Translations under genes and position numbers: made by a program
Shown: positions 1 through 60,720 of the stretch, piece after piece
Numbering within the stretch: position 1 is the first letter of the stretch
How the letters are laid out: the number at the start of each line of letters is the position of its first letter
Assembly (NCBI GenBank): GCA_946811695.1
Contig: OX328132.1
Coordinates: forward strand, 58,336,197 to 58,400,196
Source: Gonocerus acuteangulatus
Taxonomy: Eukaryota > Arthropoda > Insecta > Hemiptera > Coreidae
Direction of reading: 5' to 3'
DNA: 64,000 nt
Notes under the pieces: model-generated
What the model saw: the letters and a program-made list of their open reading frames with translations, nothing else
The model's database searches: none
What the model was told of the DNA's origin: nothing

Positions 1-194
1 GGTTTACGTCTAAACTTATACAATACAAATATAATAAAGATGGCCGTTGTCTTACAGCTGTTTAAAATCGTTAGTCGTGGTTAAAATAGATTTCCAGGAA
101 AAGCTTTAATATTAATAATGACATATTAAAATAAAAGAGATGTCGTTATTTCTAAATATGATTCATTAGATTAAAAACATTGTTTAAATATTTT

Positions 195-560
195 TTTATC
201 TCTGTTTTTTATTTACTGAGTTTTTCCCATTTTCAATCATGTGTATATTTTCTTTTATTTTTATAAGGTTCTTCTCTTTATCCAGTATTTTTAAATTTTC
301 AAAGTAAAATTTGTGTTTATGTTTAATTGCATGATCCACTAAATCAGTTTTGTTGTTAGACTCGACTATAATTTTATGTGATTATATCCTCCTTGTTAAA
401 AGTTGTCCTGATTCTCGTACATATACTTTTTCATTCATGGCACAGTTTCTTTCCGTTTAATTGATCTTTTATCACACTATAACTATTTTTAATTTTATTT
501 TGGTACGACTAAGACACTTTATCCAAATCTTTACATGCACTTTTGATCTTATTGGCAATA
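195..560 (-). pseudogene. Penelope-like element remnant, GIY-YIG endonuclease region
   Basis: Read on the minus strand, positions 432 down to 197 give one frame with a single internal stop. It contains VYVRESGQLLTRRI, then LVDHAIKHKHKF and ENIHMIENGKNS. This is the layout of the C-terminal GIY-YIG nuclease of Penelope-like retroelements: a Y-x-x-x-SGQLL-x-RR-like stretch, an 'HAIKHKH' block and an 'IKENIHMIEN' tail. The same layout recurs at 53588-53878. The active-site arginine region is present, but a TAA interrupts the frame and the first part of the domain (560-433) is out of frame. Decayed PLE sequence may extend to about 830. In life the nuclease would nick target DNA for reverse transcription; this copy is dead. 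The family call is from pattern recognition only. Confidence 0.7.
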
Positions 561-830
561 ATTGGGTAATACTAAAAGTCCGGAAGTTCCATTGATTTTC
601 ATTTTATAACCTTCTCTCTTTGTTGTTCAAATATTGTCCTTTTGTCAGATTTTTAAATCCCTACAATCCTTGTTATTAAGTATTTTCTTGTTAATAAAGA
701 AGTCAATTTTGGTTTGCATCAATTTTCGTCTTTTATTTTTAAAAATATTACTTTCCAACATTTCAGTTTCTTTAATTGTCCGTTTCAAAATGTTTGTTGC
801 CTTGTTATCTTTTATTTGTTAGCTATTTGG

Positions 831-997
831 TGACTTCATTCGATTTAGATTTTGAATTTCTAATTGCAGTGTTATTTTACTTCTATGGCGATAAAATAAA
901 AAAGACTACCTTGAAGTAACCTGCTTTCTCTCTAAGATAAGCGGACGACCTTAGGAGATAACTCAGTTGAGTCCATCCAATTCAAGTAGAAATTAAA
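831..997 (+). promoter_or_regulatory. ETFB 5' flank / putative 5' UTR
   Basis: AT-rich stretch between the PLE remnant and the ETFB start codon. There is no clear TATA box at a fixed distance, and no CpG island. The transcription start cannot be placed from sequence. The ATG at 998 has a purine at -3 and G at +4, an acceptable initiation context. Confidence 0.3.
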
Positions 998-10308
<9,311 letters not shown>

Positions 10309-10737
10309 TGAAGGAAGGTAAATTAAATTTTACATATAGTAAATTCTGTTTTAAAATTATATTTGTCAAACATTATTGTGTGGAAATGTAGCCCATCATC
10401 ATTTTTGCCCTCTGACTTCAAAACTGTTCTTTATAATTGATGCTGAGTTCTCATTACTGATAACTAAAAACTGATTCCACAATTTATCTGATAGGCTGTA
10501 TTATAATGTAAGACGTATTCATTTTTGTTTCTTGTCCAATGCCATTTAAATTTTTTTAAAAGACTTTCACTATAAATGAATTAATTGTCAGTGTGTGCTA
10601 ATAAAAATTTAGCTATCTAGAACTGATTTTTCACACTTATTTTTTATTGTACGCAATAGGCCTAATAGAATAAACTTACAAAATAATCTTTCAGTACTTT
10701 TACTAATGTATCTAATTTTTTTTCAGGGATGAAATTA
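10309..10737 (+). other. ETFB 3' UTR with probable intron 10318-10726
   Basis: Nine bases after the stop is a donor (AAG|GTAAAT). It is followed by an AATAAA at 10600, a branch-point match TACTAAT at 10701-10707, a T-rich tract and TTTCAG at 10726. If spliced, the exon junction lies only 9 nt after the stop, too close to trigger decay. If not spliced, the AATAAA could end the transcript early. Confidence 0.5.
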
Positions 10738-12593
10738 CTTCTTTTGAGTCTAATGTATATAGAAGATACTATTTTTATAGAAAAATTTGTTAATTATTTT
10801 AATGAAAATATATGTTTATAAAAGAAAAAAAGTGTTAATTATTCTTCCTTTCTATTTATTTAAACTTAATGAAGATATTGCCCAGTGAAATTTACAGATG
10901 GTAGGCTACAAACCCATCATTAAGAGTTTCAAGTTTGAACTGGTTACACAGATAGGCTCTGTCATCTGCCAATTCCTCTAGGAATGAGGAAATAGATTGT
11001 TTGGGGGTATCATTAACCTTATAGATGCTACAACTGACAAGCTTTACAAGCCTCTCAGTGCTACATATGAGAGCCAGTTGTCTTCTGGCCTGTGCTGAAT
11101 ACTTTTTACTCGCATAATAATTTAATTTTAAGCATGTTTAAAAAAATTGTTCACACGAAGTCCTACCTGATACTGACGGCATTCAAATTTTATTTCTCTG
11201 TCATAGAGATAATATCTCTGGCTCCCTCAACAGTGACTATTTTTTCTCCATTATGAAAATTTGAAAATAACAGTCATTGAATACTAAAAACTATCTAAAA
11301 TAGTTAATCCTACATGACCTAGAACAACTAACTAATATAATCCTAAACAACCAAAAATAACTACACAATACTATGAATCACTAACTCAAAATAACTAATA
11401 ACCTTAGTTAAATAAACATAATAAAGGCTAAAAACTGCTGAAAAGAGGGTTGTTCTGACTGACACAATGAATGCATACACCGAATAAATAGAAGATCAGG
11501 AATAGCAAGGGAACGGTCTCAGCCTGTAATCAACCATGTAACAATAGCTAATCGGTACGAAAACAAATAATTAGAAAACCCCCAAAAGTAAAACCACAGG
11601 ACTTCTTTAGAACTAGCAATAAGTTTTAGTTAAGTAAGCAAGTATGAGCCTGCTATAATCAATGTTAACAAATAAAGGGCAAATCTGCTCATCTATATAT
11701 GCCTTTGTAAGCAGTATGAGGCCTGTCAGTGTATGCCGACACACTGGAGGCGCACATCGCTGCCTCGGCATACGCCATCCATAGTAGTTCAAGATTTCAC
11801 AATCTTTCCTTGTTATAGAGCCAAGTACATATATGAATAGTCTTGAATGACATATTTGTAATTGAAGTTAATCCTAAAGTTAAGACTCAATATCAAAAAA
11901 TAAATCGATTCGTGGTATACAAAAATTATCAAGTACTAAAACAATATCTCTTTGACTAAACTAAACCCTTTCTGCAAATGTCCTAGGACTGTACATGTAA
12001 CTACCAATCTCCAATGTGCTATTGACATACTTATTACTATAACAGGCTGTGAGTGACTAGAATGGTAGATAATATACAGTTATCTATTATAATGCACATT
12101 AGTACTAAACTTTGGCCTCCAGAATTTGTACTTTGACCGATGGATGGACTCACTGTTCGGAATTCTAATGTCACACAAAAATCGTCAATTCCTTTCCAGG
12201 ATTGGATCTAATGATTTTCAGTCTACATGCTTATCACTGACATAAGCCCACCCATTATGTTACATACAAGTGATTAATTAGAAAGCAAATTTGGACATAG
12301 AACATTTTTATTTAGCTGAAATAATGCTAACGTCTATTTCAGTTATACCTTATATCCACACACATTAAGATATTCCGTTTTTTAGTTTTTCCTTGAGATA
12401 ATAAAGTCTGATACTTACAGAAGATCTTCTTGTTTATTAAAATTCTCCTTTATTCATCACTCATGCTTGTGCCTTATTAAAATCCTTTAGTAATGTTGGT
12501 ACCTTTACATTAGTTAATCATTACTCTTGAAGCTCACTGGATTTCTTATCCTTTCCCTCCGCCTTTTAATGGCCATTGCTCTTTACTTTCATG
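10738..12593. other. Intergenic, nothing recognised
   Basis: AT-rich sequence. There is a weak 9-bp palindrome (GTATGCCGA/TCGGCATAC) around 11719-11773. No coding potential was recognised. Confidence 0.6.
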
Positions 12594-12895
12594 GGCTAAA
12601 GTCATGGGCGTATATAAGGGGGGGGGGGGGTCTGAGGGGGCTGCAGCCCCTCCCCCGAAATTTTGATTTTATGGTGAAAACTTGCCGTAAAACCCTTAAA
12701 AATAAATTAAAAAAGATCACTTAGTTCATAAAAAATATTTTATTATACGTGTAATAGCGTTTTAGTTGCCTAAAACTATTCCAAGCTCTAAATTTTTAGT
12801 ATTCCATACCCCGGAAATGGTCTCAGCCCCCCTCCCCCCGAAAATTTTCCCAGCCCCTGCCGAAATTATTTTCTATATACGCCCATGGCTAAAGT
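12594..12895. mobile_element. MITE, family M1, with 9-bp target duplication
   Basis: The element at 12603-12886 has 13-bp terminal inverted repeats ATGGGCGTATATA and is flanked by GGCTAAAGT at 12594-12602 and 12887-12895. The interior carries G/C runs near both ends (GGGGCTGCAGCCCC and GGTCTCAGCCCCCC). Other copies are at 27138-27370 and 45704-45962. A 9-bp duplication points to a Mutator-like superfamily. There is no open reading frame. Confidence 0.8.
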
Positions 12896-13237
12896 GAATA
12901 CAATGTATCTGGGGGGAGGATTTTAATATGAAACATAAACAAGTATTTATAATTGTAATAATATTATAATATTATATGGAGTTAAGAGGTGGGAGGAGAT
13001 GATGAATAATATTTTAGAAACCATTTCAAAATGTGTAAAAAATATTTATTTGAAGAAAAACTAAAAATACATTAAATACTAACAGAAAAAAATGAAGCTA
13101 GATACATGTCCTTAAGCTTCAACTTAACATAACTGAGAAAAAAATACTAATGATTACTTATTTGAATGGTTACTGGGAGTTTTGTGTTATAAAACTAAAC
13201 CATAGAGGAGTAAACAACCACCGACTTGTAAGTTATA

Positions 13238-14046
13238 GATCCCAAAAAAAAACATAAATGTGAAATAGGGGCCAAGTTCCTCCGCCACAATGAAACACTC
13301 CCTTCCCCAAAAAGCGAGAAATATCTCATCCTAAAACCCCCCCCCCCCAAAAAAGACTTACCATCCTACACTCGAAAAAATGTAGTATGAGTTGGTGTAT
13401 TAAGTGTACCATATTTTCAACCAAAAATATTTGCCAATACAAGAGATGATACAAGAAAGAAATTTCCAAGTTCATTACTTAGAAGTCTTCATAGTTACTT
13501 ACTAAGAACAGTAAAGACACTTCAACTGACCTTTAAAAACTTAAAAAAAAATACTTATATCCAGTTACTAAAATATCACTTTCCTAAACCAGGTATATTC
13601 TTAAACTTGGCAATGTTTAGTTTTCTCTCTAAAGATAATTTCGGCACAAAAAAAAAAAAAAAAACATTGCCAAGTTTAAGAATATACCTGGTTGAGGAAA
13701 GTGGTATTTTAGTAACTGGATATAAGCATTTTTTTTTAAGTTTTTAAAGGTCAGTTGAAGTGTCTTTACTGTTCTTAGTAAGTAACTATGAGGTCTTCTA
13801 TGTAATGAACTTGGACATTTCTTTCTTGTATCATCTCTTGTATTGGCAAATATTTTTGGTTGAAAATATGGTACACTTAATACACCAACTCATACTACTT
13901 TTTTTGGAGTGTAGGATGGTAAGGCGTTTTTTGGGGGGGGGGGGGGGTTTAGGAGGAGATATTTCTCGCTTTTTGGGGAAGGGAGTGTTTCATTGTGGGG
14001 GGAGGAACTTGGCCTCTATTTCACATTTATGTTTTTTTTGGGATCT
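13238..14046. mobile_element. Fold-back element, ~0.4-kb arms
   Basis: Arms 13238-13640 and about 13663-14046 are reverse complements, with a short AT/poly-A centre. Both carry a C or G run of 11-14 bases and the segment ATTTCTCGCTTTTTGGGGAA in opposite sense. The arms differ by small indels and substitutions, so they are not an exact assembly artefact. No target duplication was identified. Confidence 0.75.
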
Positions 14047-14517
14047 CATTACTTTTTTCTAAGTATTAATTAAAATTTAGTTGCTGCATACCTACTGGCC
14101 TTTGTACTTCATATAAAACCAGGGTCTTTGGATTCTGCATAAAGTTCTCCTTACTGCTTGATATTTGATACCAATAATCAACCTACATACATCTAATCAC
14201 TAGACTAGAACAGTTAGAAGCTATTCCAGATGACAGTACTCTAGAGGTCAAATTGATTGCTCTCTTAACTAAACTATTACACTGTAAAACACAGGAACCT
14301 CATCCCGAGGATAAAGATCACCACAAGGAAAGTGTAGAAGGCCTTCAAGAAAAAGAAAAGAACAAAGACGATACATTTTGGTTTTGTGATCCTAAACTTT
14401 GTAATTTAGATGACTTTGAATAACTTAGCATCTGCTTTCAGGTATATTATGCAGTTAACCCTTACGACTTTATTTACAACATTTAAGAAAGAAGTCACAC
14501 GTGTTGTTGTTAAGATG
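14047..14517. other. Intergenic, nothing recognised
   Basis: A short open stretch around 14210-14420 does not resemble any family I recognise and has no clear gene structure. Confidence 0.5.
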
Positions 14518-15137
14518 CATCGAAATGTTTCTTAAAACCTCAAATATAGGTTCTCCTTACCAAGATTCATTTGATACCCCGCAAGATGGGTTTCAGAAGG
14601 CATGATGGCTTTCCGATGGAACAAAAAGTACAAAACGTCATAGGTAATATGACACTCTCGTATCAAGACCTACCTGCGTGCCAAGTTTGGTCAAAATCGG
14701 TCAAACGGTGTGAATTTGTGTAAGGAACAAACATTCAGACAGACAGCTGATAGACGATTTTGACCTAGCCTATGACACTACCCGGATAAAGACCTACCTG
14801 TGTACCATGTTTGGTCAAATTCGATCAAATCGTGTGGATTTGTATAAGGAATAAACAGTTAGGCAAACAGCTGATAGACGATATTGAACTAGCCTATGAT
14901 TCTCCCCGTATCAAGACCCACCTGTGTCCCAAGTTTGGTCAAAATCCGTCAAACGGTTCGGATTTGTATAAGGATCAAACATACAGCTGGTATAAGATTT
15001 TGACCGAGCATATATGTGCCTAAATGTTTCTTAAAACATCAAATATAGGTTCTTCATGCCGAGACGATTCATTTGATACCCCACATCATGGGTTTCGGAC
15101 GGAATGATGGGTTTCCGAAGGAAGTACAAAACTCGCA
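14518..15137 (+). repeat. 124-bp tandem repeat flanked by a second duplicated unit
   Basis: About 2.8 units with a 124-bp period start at 14660, 14784 and 14908. Each contains ACCTACCTGTGT, then AAGTTTGGTCAAAATC and then AGCTGATAGACGAT. They are bracketed by two copies of another unit (14518-14640 and 15018-15137) that share AAATGTTTCTTAAAAC and ATTCATTTGATACCCC. Confidence 0.75.
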
Positions 15138-15480
15138 CGCCCCCGCCCCGGAAGCGGCATCAAACACAACTTTTCAGGATTTTTCGATTTTTTCCTTTAA
15201 TAACACCCTCATATTTATCATCCTGGAAAATTTCAAGTCTCTAGCATCATGGGAAGTGCCTAATAATTTTGATGAGTCAGTGAGTCCTATATATCCCGAT
15301 TTTTGATCGCTTATATCTCAGAAACTATTCGATGTAGAATTATGAAAATTTCCAGTTTTACCCACCTCTAGTACTATAATGCCTCTGTAAAATTTCATAG
15401 CTTTATCTTTACCTGGTTGAAAGTTATGAGAGGGTAAAAATCGGCTCTAAGACCTCCTGTAATATACACACAGTATGCTT
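15138..15480. repeat. Probable dispersed-repeat sequence, unclassified
   Basis: It contains phrases such as GGAAAATTTCAAGTCTCTAG and TTATATCTCAGAAACTATTC that resemble low-complexity modules in the repeats nearby. No frame is convincing. Confidence 0.4.
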
Positions 15481-15613
15481 AGGTCGGAACATGGCCTGGC
15501 GCACTACCGTGCGCCTAGAATAAATGGAACATTAAGTGGACGTTCCAATTTTAAAGAGATAATTTATTTATTGAATGCTGGAAGTTTTTAAACTGAATCA
15601 TCTGTAGTGATAA

Positions 15614-16745
15614 AATTCCGATTCGCAGGAACTGCTTCATCTTAGCGCGGTTCCGTTCATATCATTAGTGCTATTAGTAAAGGAATACTAGCAGTTATTA
15701 GTGGTATATGATCTTTCGTGAAAAATATTAAATAAAATCTCGAAGCGAAAGTTGATTTAAGGCGCCACAAAAGGAAACTGAGAGTATCATAAGTGACTCC
15801 CCCCACCTTCTGAACGTTCGCCCTAGGAAAACAGTATTACCAATATACTACCGACGAAACGTCGGCATACAATAAAACCCATTTTCACTTGTAAAATGTT
15901 GATATATTAAGAAACAACGACCGAACCCTGAAAATGTCCACCTTCGCATCACCAACGGTCAACGATATCCTCTCAATGTATTACCAATACGTTTCTCATT
16001 TTCTTACCACGTTCAACTTAAATACTTATTTGAGTGTTAAATGCGATTTAATACAAAAACAACCGATTAAAAAGTAAGTTAAACAGAAATGAACAAGTTC
16101 AAAAGAACAAAACCAACTTTTGAAGTTTTAAACACGTATTACTCCTAATGAAATCGCCCCATCGAAAATTACATCTGATTTTTTTTCTTTTAGCGAATTT
16201 AGTAAGATTTCAAATCGTTACCTTCCACTTACCACAATTTTCCAACTGTTTTCGAAATATTTTAGAAAATATACGAAGATCCCAAAACTTTTCATGTCTT
16301 TAAAACATTTTTTTTTCTCGATACTTCCTTAACTACGGATGTAACAAAAATTTAGATATCTAAGTTTAGATGCATTCCAAACATGTAGAAAATATTTCAA
16401 TTGAATCCAAGGATTATAAGTACACTAACCGGAAATTTGTTGAAAAACTATTTGTATCCCCTTTTCTGAAAAACGGTTACAGATATCACCTTGAACATGG
16501 TTTCATTTGTTTCCCTTCGTTAGAGACCCTAATGGAAAGAATACCCGGAAACATATTAACTCGAAAATGTAAGCGTTACGATTTGTTTCGTGCGAATTTC
16601 GCTTCAAAAACCATATTCTGGGGGTTGAACTTGACCACCAAAAGGAGAAACTCCCTTTTTTTAAGTTCTCTGAATATGTACTTTACTGGGTCTCTATATC
16701 TCTTATGTTCTTTGTCAGAAGGAATGCGTCCACCATATGGTATCT
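15614..16745 (-). mobile_element. HINE-like element, 5'-truncated
   Basis: Minus orientation. The 3' terminal motif (hairpin and GGTTCCG side, CTTAGCGCGGTTCCG) is at 15614-15655, and the family body follows to the segment matching GCGAATTTCGC near 16600. The GC-rich 5' hairpin and the (TA)n tract are absent. Its body is interrupted by the PLE fragment at 15846-15977. Confidence 0.65.
15834..15989 (+). mobile_element. PLE terminal fragment with 12-bp target duplication
   Basis: A 132-bp insert (15846-15977) is flanked by GTATTACCAATA at 15834-15845 and 15978-15989. It contains GAAACGTCGGC and a following AATAAAAC, the 3' half of the hammerhead-like PLE terminus. The sister HINE sequence near 23567 reads straight through, which confirms the insertion. 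Confidence 0.75.
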
Positions 16746-16830
16746 AACCTTGACAGTATGGTTTATTTAATGAATAGATTGTAGAAAGTATAAATAGAAG
16801 ACCCTTACGTTATTTTTAATTTGGAAAGTT

Positions 16831-16868
16831 CAAGTGTGACATATATATTGACTATATGTCACACTTGT
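16831..16868. repeat. Perfect hairpin
   Basis: CAAGTGTGACATATA and its reverse complement are separated by a few bases. The function is unknown. It lies just beyond the truncated HINE copy. Confidence 0.7.
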
Positions 16869-18210
16869 TATACTTCTTTTTTTTTTATTCATGGAGTGGT
16901 AACTATTCAGAGTCTACAAAGAAACAAAAATATAAAAGGATAGTTAAGAAGAAATGTTTAGCCAGAGATTTGTTTGTGAGTTTGGTGGCAGAAAACCTGG
17001 TTTTATTGGAGAAATCCAGAATACCAAAAATTATTTTCGAGAAAAAAATCAGTTTGCAAATACGAGTGCAGAATTATTCACACATTGCATAAATCGGAGG
17101 CAATACTCCCCAAATTATGAAAATGCTCCAAAATATGAAAACAAAAATTAAGAATAAAACCAATGTAACACTAACAGGGGCAAAAAAATAAATAAATAAA
17201 TTAAAAGACTAGGATGTGAAATTGCTTTCAGTATGTGGAGATCCGAAAACCCCGGGTTTTAATAAAGTGCCAGGAATTTGATCAGTAGGAGGATCCCAAA
17301 CCACATTTTCGGAATTAACAGGAAAGAGCTACAACTGTAGCCTATCTGCCAGATCAACGACTAGACACACATACTCTCTAGCCTTACCTGCTAATAGCAA
17401 CACGAGAACAAATATGAAAAAGTTATAGGCCTACAAAACTGAGGAGGCAAAAGAAATTACAACTCCTTAACTAAGACAAAGACTTGTTAACTTGGAGCAA
17501 TTCGAACTAAAGAGAATTCAAATTGAAAAAATTGAATTAATGAAAGTTGCGATGTACTTTTATAACCTTGTGATTTTTCTTGTAGTCCATTTCCTTCCGT
17601 AAATTACATTATCAAAACCAATAATGCAAAGTTATAAATAAATATAGTAATCATTCTGAAGTTTACGAATACCTGATAAAAGTGGAGTCTGCCACTCCTA
17701 AGTCATAACTACGCCTAGGTAGTTCTAGCTTCTCTTTTGTCAAATCAAAAATAATGTTGTAACTACCTGTCCGGGAAAGCCAAGTAATAACTACAGGGGG
17801 TATTTGTTTAATCAGACTAAAGGAAGTTATAACTTCAAAATATTGAAGTCGCAGGAACAACTTCACCCATAGTATACTATTTTTTCTTGTTTTTTTTTGT
17901 TTTTGTTTTGTTTTTTCAATTTAGAATAATATTTCATTAATTATATTTGCAGGTGTTTCAGTACATATTCAAAGCTTTGTAACATCTGAGTTTTTAGCCT
18001 TGCGAAATTATTTTGATTTCGTTTTATAATATACTGTCTTAAGCAAATCATTCTTTATCCCTACCCTTTCTATTTCTTTATTTTGAAATCCTTCAATAAG
18101 CAATTGAACTTTTAATTCATAGACAATCTCTAAGTAAATAATTTTGTGAATATTCTATTCCACGTATTTCTGACCAATCAATTACGTATATTCACTTTTT
18201 TTGTATATAT
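16869..18210. other. Intergenic, nothing recognised
   Basis: AT-rich sequence. Short open frames here (for example minus 17866-17663) contain local inverted repeats and resemble no known family. Confidence 0.55.
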
Positions 18211-18374
18211 ATGGTGTAGGTAAAAAAAGAAAATAGCACTTCTTTTTCTTTTGTACCTCTTTATTCTCTGATTGCCCTACATGTTTCGTGGCCTCCATGC
18301 CACCTCCTCAGGACCAATCATTGAATAATGCGGTACAAAAGAAAATGAAGTTCTATTTTTTTGACCTACGCCAT
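18211..18374 (-). mobile_element. Small inverted-repeat element with hammerhead-like core (PLE type)
   Basis: Terminal arms of about 45 bp begin ATGGYGTAGGT at each end. Inside, on the minus strand at 18311-18283, are CTGAGGA, the stem GTGGC/GCCAC and GAAAC followed by ATGTAGGG. This is the same order as the other PLE-type ends. It lies 90 bp downstream of the K2P stop codon, so it may be in that 3' UTR. Confidence 0.6.
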
Positions 18375-18466
18375 AATTATACAAAAAAGTGAAATTTGTG
18401 AATGTGTGTAAGTTTATAGGCTACGCCATTAATACCAAATTGATCATATCTTCAAACATTATTTTA

Positions 18467-58624
<40,158 letters not shown>

Positions 58625-58729
58625 CTTCTCGCCTCTATTTCCCACTTTGAACTGGGCTATTTTTGGTTGGATGGATACGGCAGACCCCTACCCGTGGCCC
58701 AGTGGCTCCCTAGGCAACTGCCTGCCTTT

Positions 58730-58858
58730 TTGTGCGGTTCCTCCCTCCCTCCATAGGGAGGAAACCCATTCAAGAGGTAGACCTTATGAGGCAATCCGGA
58801 AGGGCAAACACGAAAATTTCACGTTTCAGATCCTATAGATCACGAATATAACGGAATG

Positions 58859-58922
<64 letters not shown>

Positions 58923-59240
58923 TTTTTCTTTAATATCTCGAAATCGGTCGGGAAATCGTGGTAAGTGGAATGTAATAATTCGAAAGCTTACTAAAATGTC
59001 TACAAAAAAAGATCCTGAAGCAATTTTCGATTAGGTGATGTCAATCGGAGAAATAAGTGCTTACAACTTCAAATGTGTTTGTTTTGTTCTTTTGAACAGG
59101 TTTTGGTAGTTGTTTAGCTGACTTTTTAATTGGTTGTTTTTTGTTTTAAATTGTATTTATTTGTAGAATTAGTATTATAGTAGAAGGAGACAAGAAAATA
59201 AGAAAATTGTTGATATTTTTCAATGCATTGAACTGTGAAA
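58730..59240 (+). mobile_element. HINE-like element, 3'-truncated
   Basis: The 5' hairpin GCGGTTCCTCCCTCC...GGGAGG starts at 58732, with (TA)n at 58861-58918 and body to about 59235. Its first bases lie about 105 bp upstream of the K2P start codon, in the opposite orientation to the gene. Confidence 0.7.
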
Positions 59241-59264
59241 TAAATATTACACTTGTTACTCTTC

Positions 59265-60440
59265 GATGGGCAGGATCTGAGATTTCCGGGTTTCAGAAAA
59301 ACTTCATCATTTAACCATAAAATTTAACCATTTAATAATAAAAAAATTACTATTCCAAAAATAAAAAAAGTTCTAAAACAGTAAATAAATAAAATTTATT
59401 TTGAATTTATTAATTACAGTAACTAATACTGGGTCTAGGAGGTGGCCATTAATGATCCCCAACCACACATTAACCTGAAAAATAATTATTTTTACATAGT
59501 GAACACCTTTGAACACATTTTTACAGGTATTTATAATTAAAAAAACAATGCTTAACCTTTAATTGATGCTGTTGGCCACGCTTGTGAACCGTCCTGGGAT
59601 TCTCGTGAACACATGTGTGATTGTTGTGGTAATTAAATATCCCATCCCTAATAGTTCTTTTGAGCTTTTTAAATAAACTGAGGAAAAAAAAATTAATTTT
59701 CTTTTCACAGATCCATATTTTTTTATAAACTTTTGTTCCTAAATCGTTCATTTGCTTCAATAACACACATGATTGTTGTGATACATGAATGGAAAGCTGG
59801 TTCTTCTACCAGCTTAAATTAATAAAAAAATTAATTAATTAATTTTTTTTCCCTCAGTTTATTCAAAAAGCTCAAAAGAAATAGTTATTTTTATAAATAT
59901 ACAAAAATAAAAAAGTTCTAATACAGTAAATAAATAAAATACTCATTTATTTTGAATTTATTAATTACAGTAACTAATACTGGGTCTTACATAGTTAACA
60001 CATTTGAACACATTTTTACAGGACTATCTATATCTTATTTACTATTAGGGATGGGATATTTAATTACCACAACAATCACACATGTGTTCACGAGAATCCC
60101 CGACGGTTCACAAGCGTGGCTATCAGCATCAATTCAAGGTTAAGCATTGGTTTTTTAATTATAAATACCTGTAAAAATGTGTTCAAATGTGTTAACTATG
60201 TAAAAATAATTATTTTTCAGGTTAATGTGTGGTTGGGGTTCATTAATGGCCACCTCCTAGACCCAGTATTAGTTACTGTAATTAATAAATTCAAAATAAA
60301 TTTTATTTATTTACTGTTTTAGAACTTTTTTTATTTTTGGAATAGTATTTTTTTTTATTATTAAATGGTTAAATGTTATGGTTAAATGAAGAAGTTTTTC
60401 TGAAACCCGGAAATCTCAGATCCTGCCCATTGAGGAGTAA
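59265..60440. mobile_element. Fold-back element, ~1.2 kb palindrome
   Basis: The outer ends TTACTCTTCGATGGGCAGGA and (inverted) TTACTCCTCAATGGGCAGGA open arms that stay complementary almost to the centre near 59850. Shared inner blocks include GGAGGTGGCCATTAATG and AACACATGTGTGATTGTTG. Small indels distinguish the arms. No transposase. Confidence 0.75.
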
Positions 60441-60522
60441 CGCTGGTAAGAAATATCAAGAAAAAGTCAGGAAATTTAGAATAGCTTTCTTTTGGTAAGA
60501 TAGACATACTTAAATTCATTCA

Positions 60523-60662
60523 TTTTAGCGCGGTTCCTCCCTCCCCCATAGGGAGGAACCCCGCTTATAAGGTTGATACAATGAAACAATCCGGAAGTGC
60601 CTACTAGAAAATTTCGCGTTTCAGAACCCCTAGAGACCGAAAATAACGGTGGTCCAAATTTG

Positions 60663-60720
<58 letters not shown>

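Noticed and set aside
634..822. 62-codon plus-strand frame
   Set aside because: Antisense to decayed PLE sequence, with T-rich low-complexity translation.
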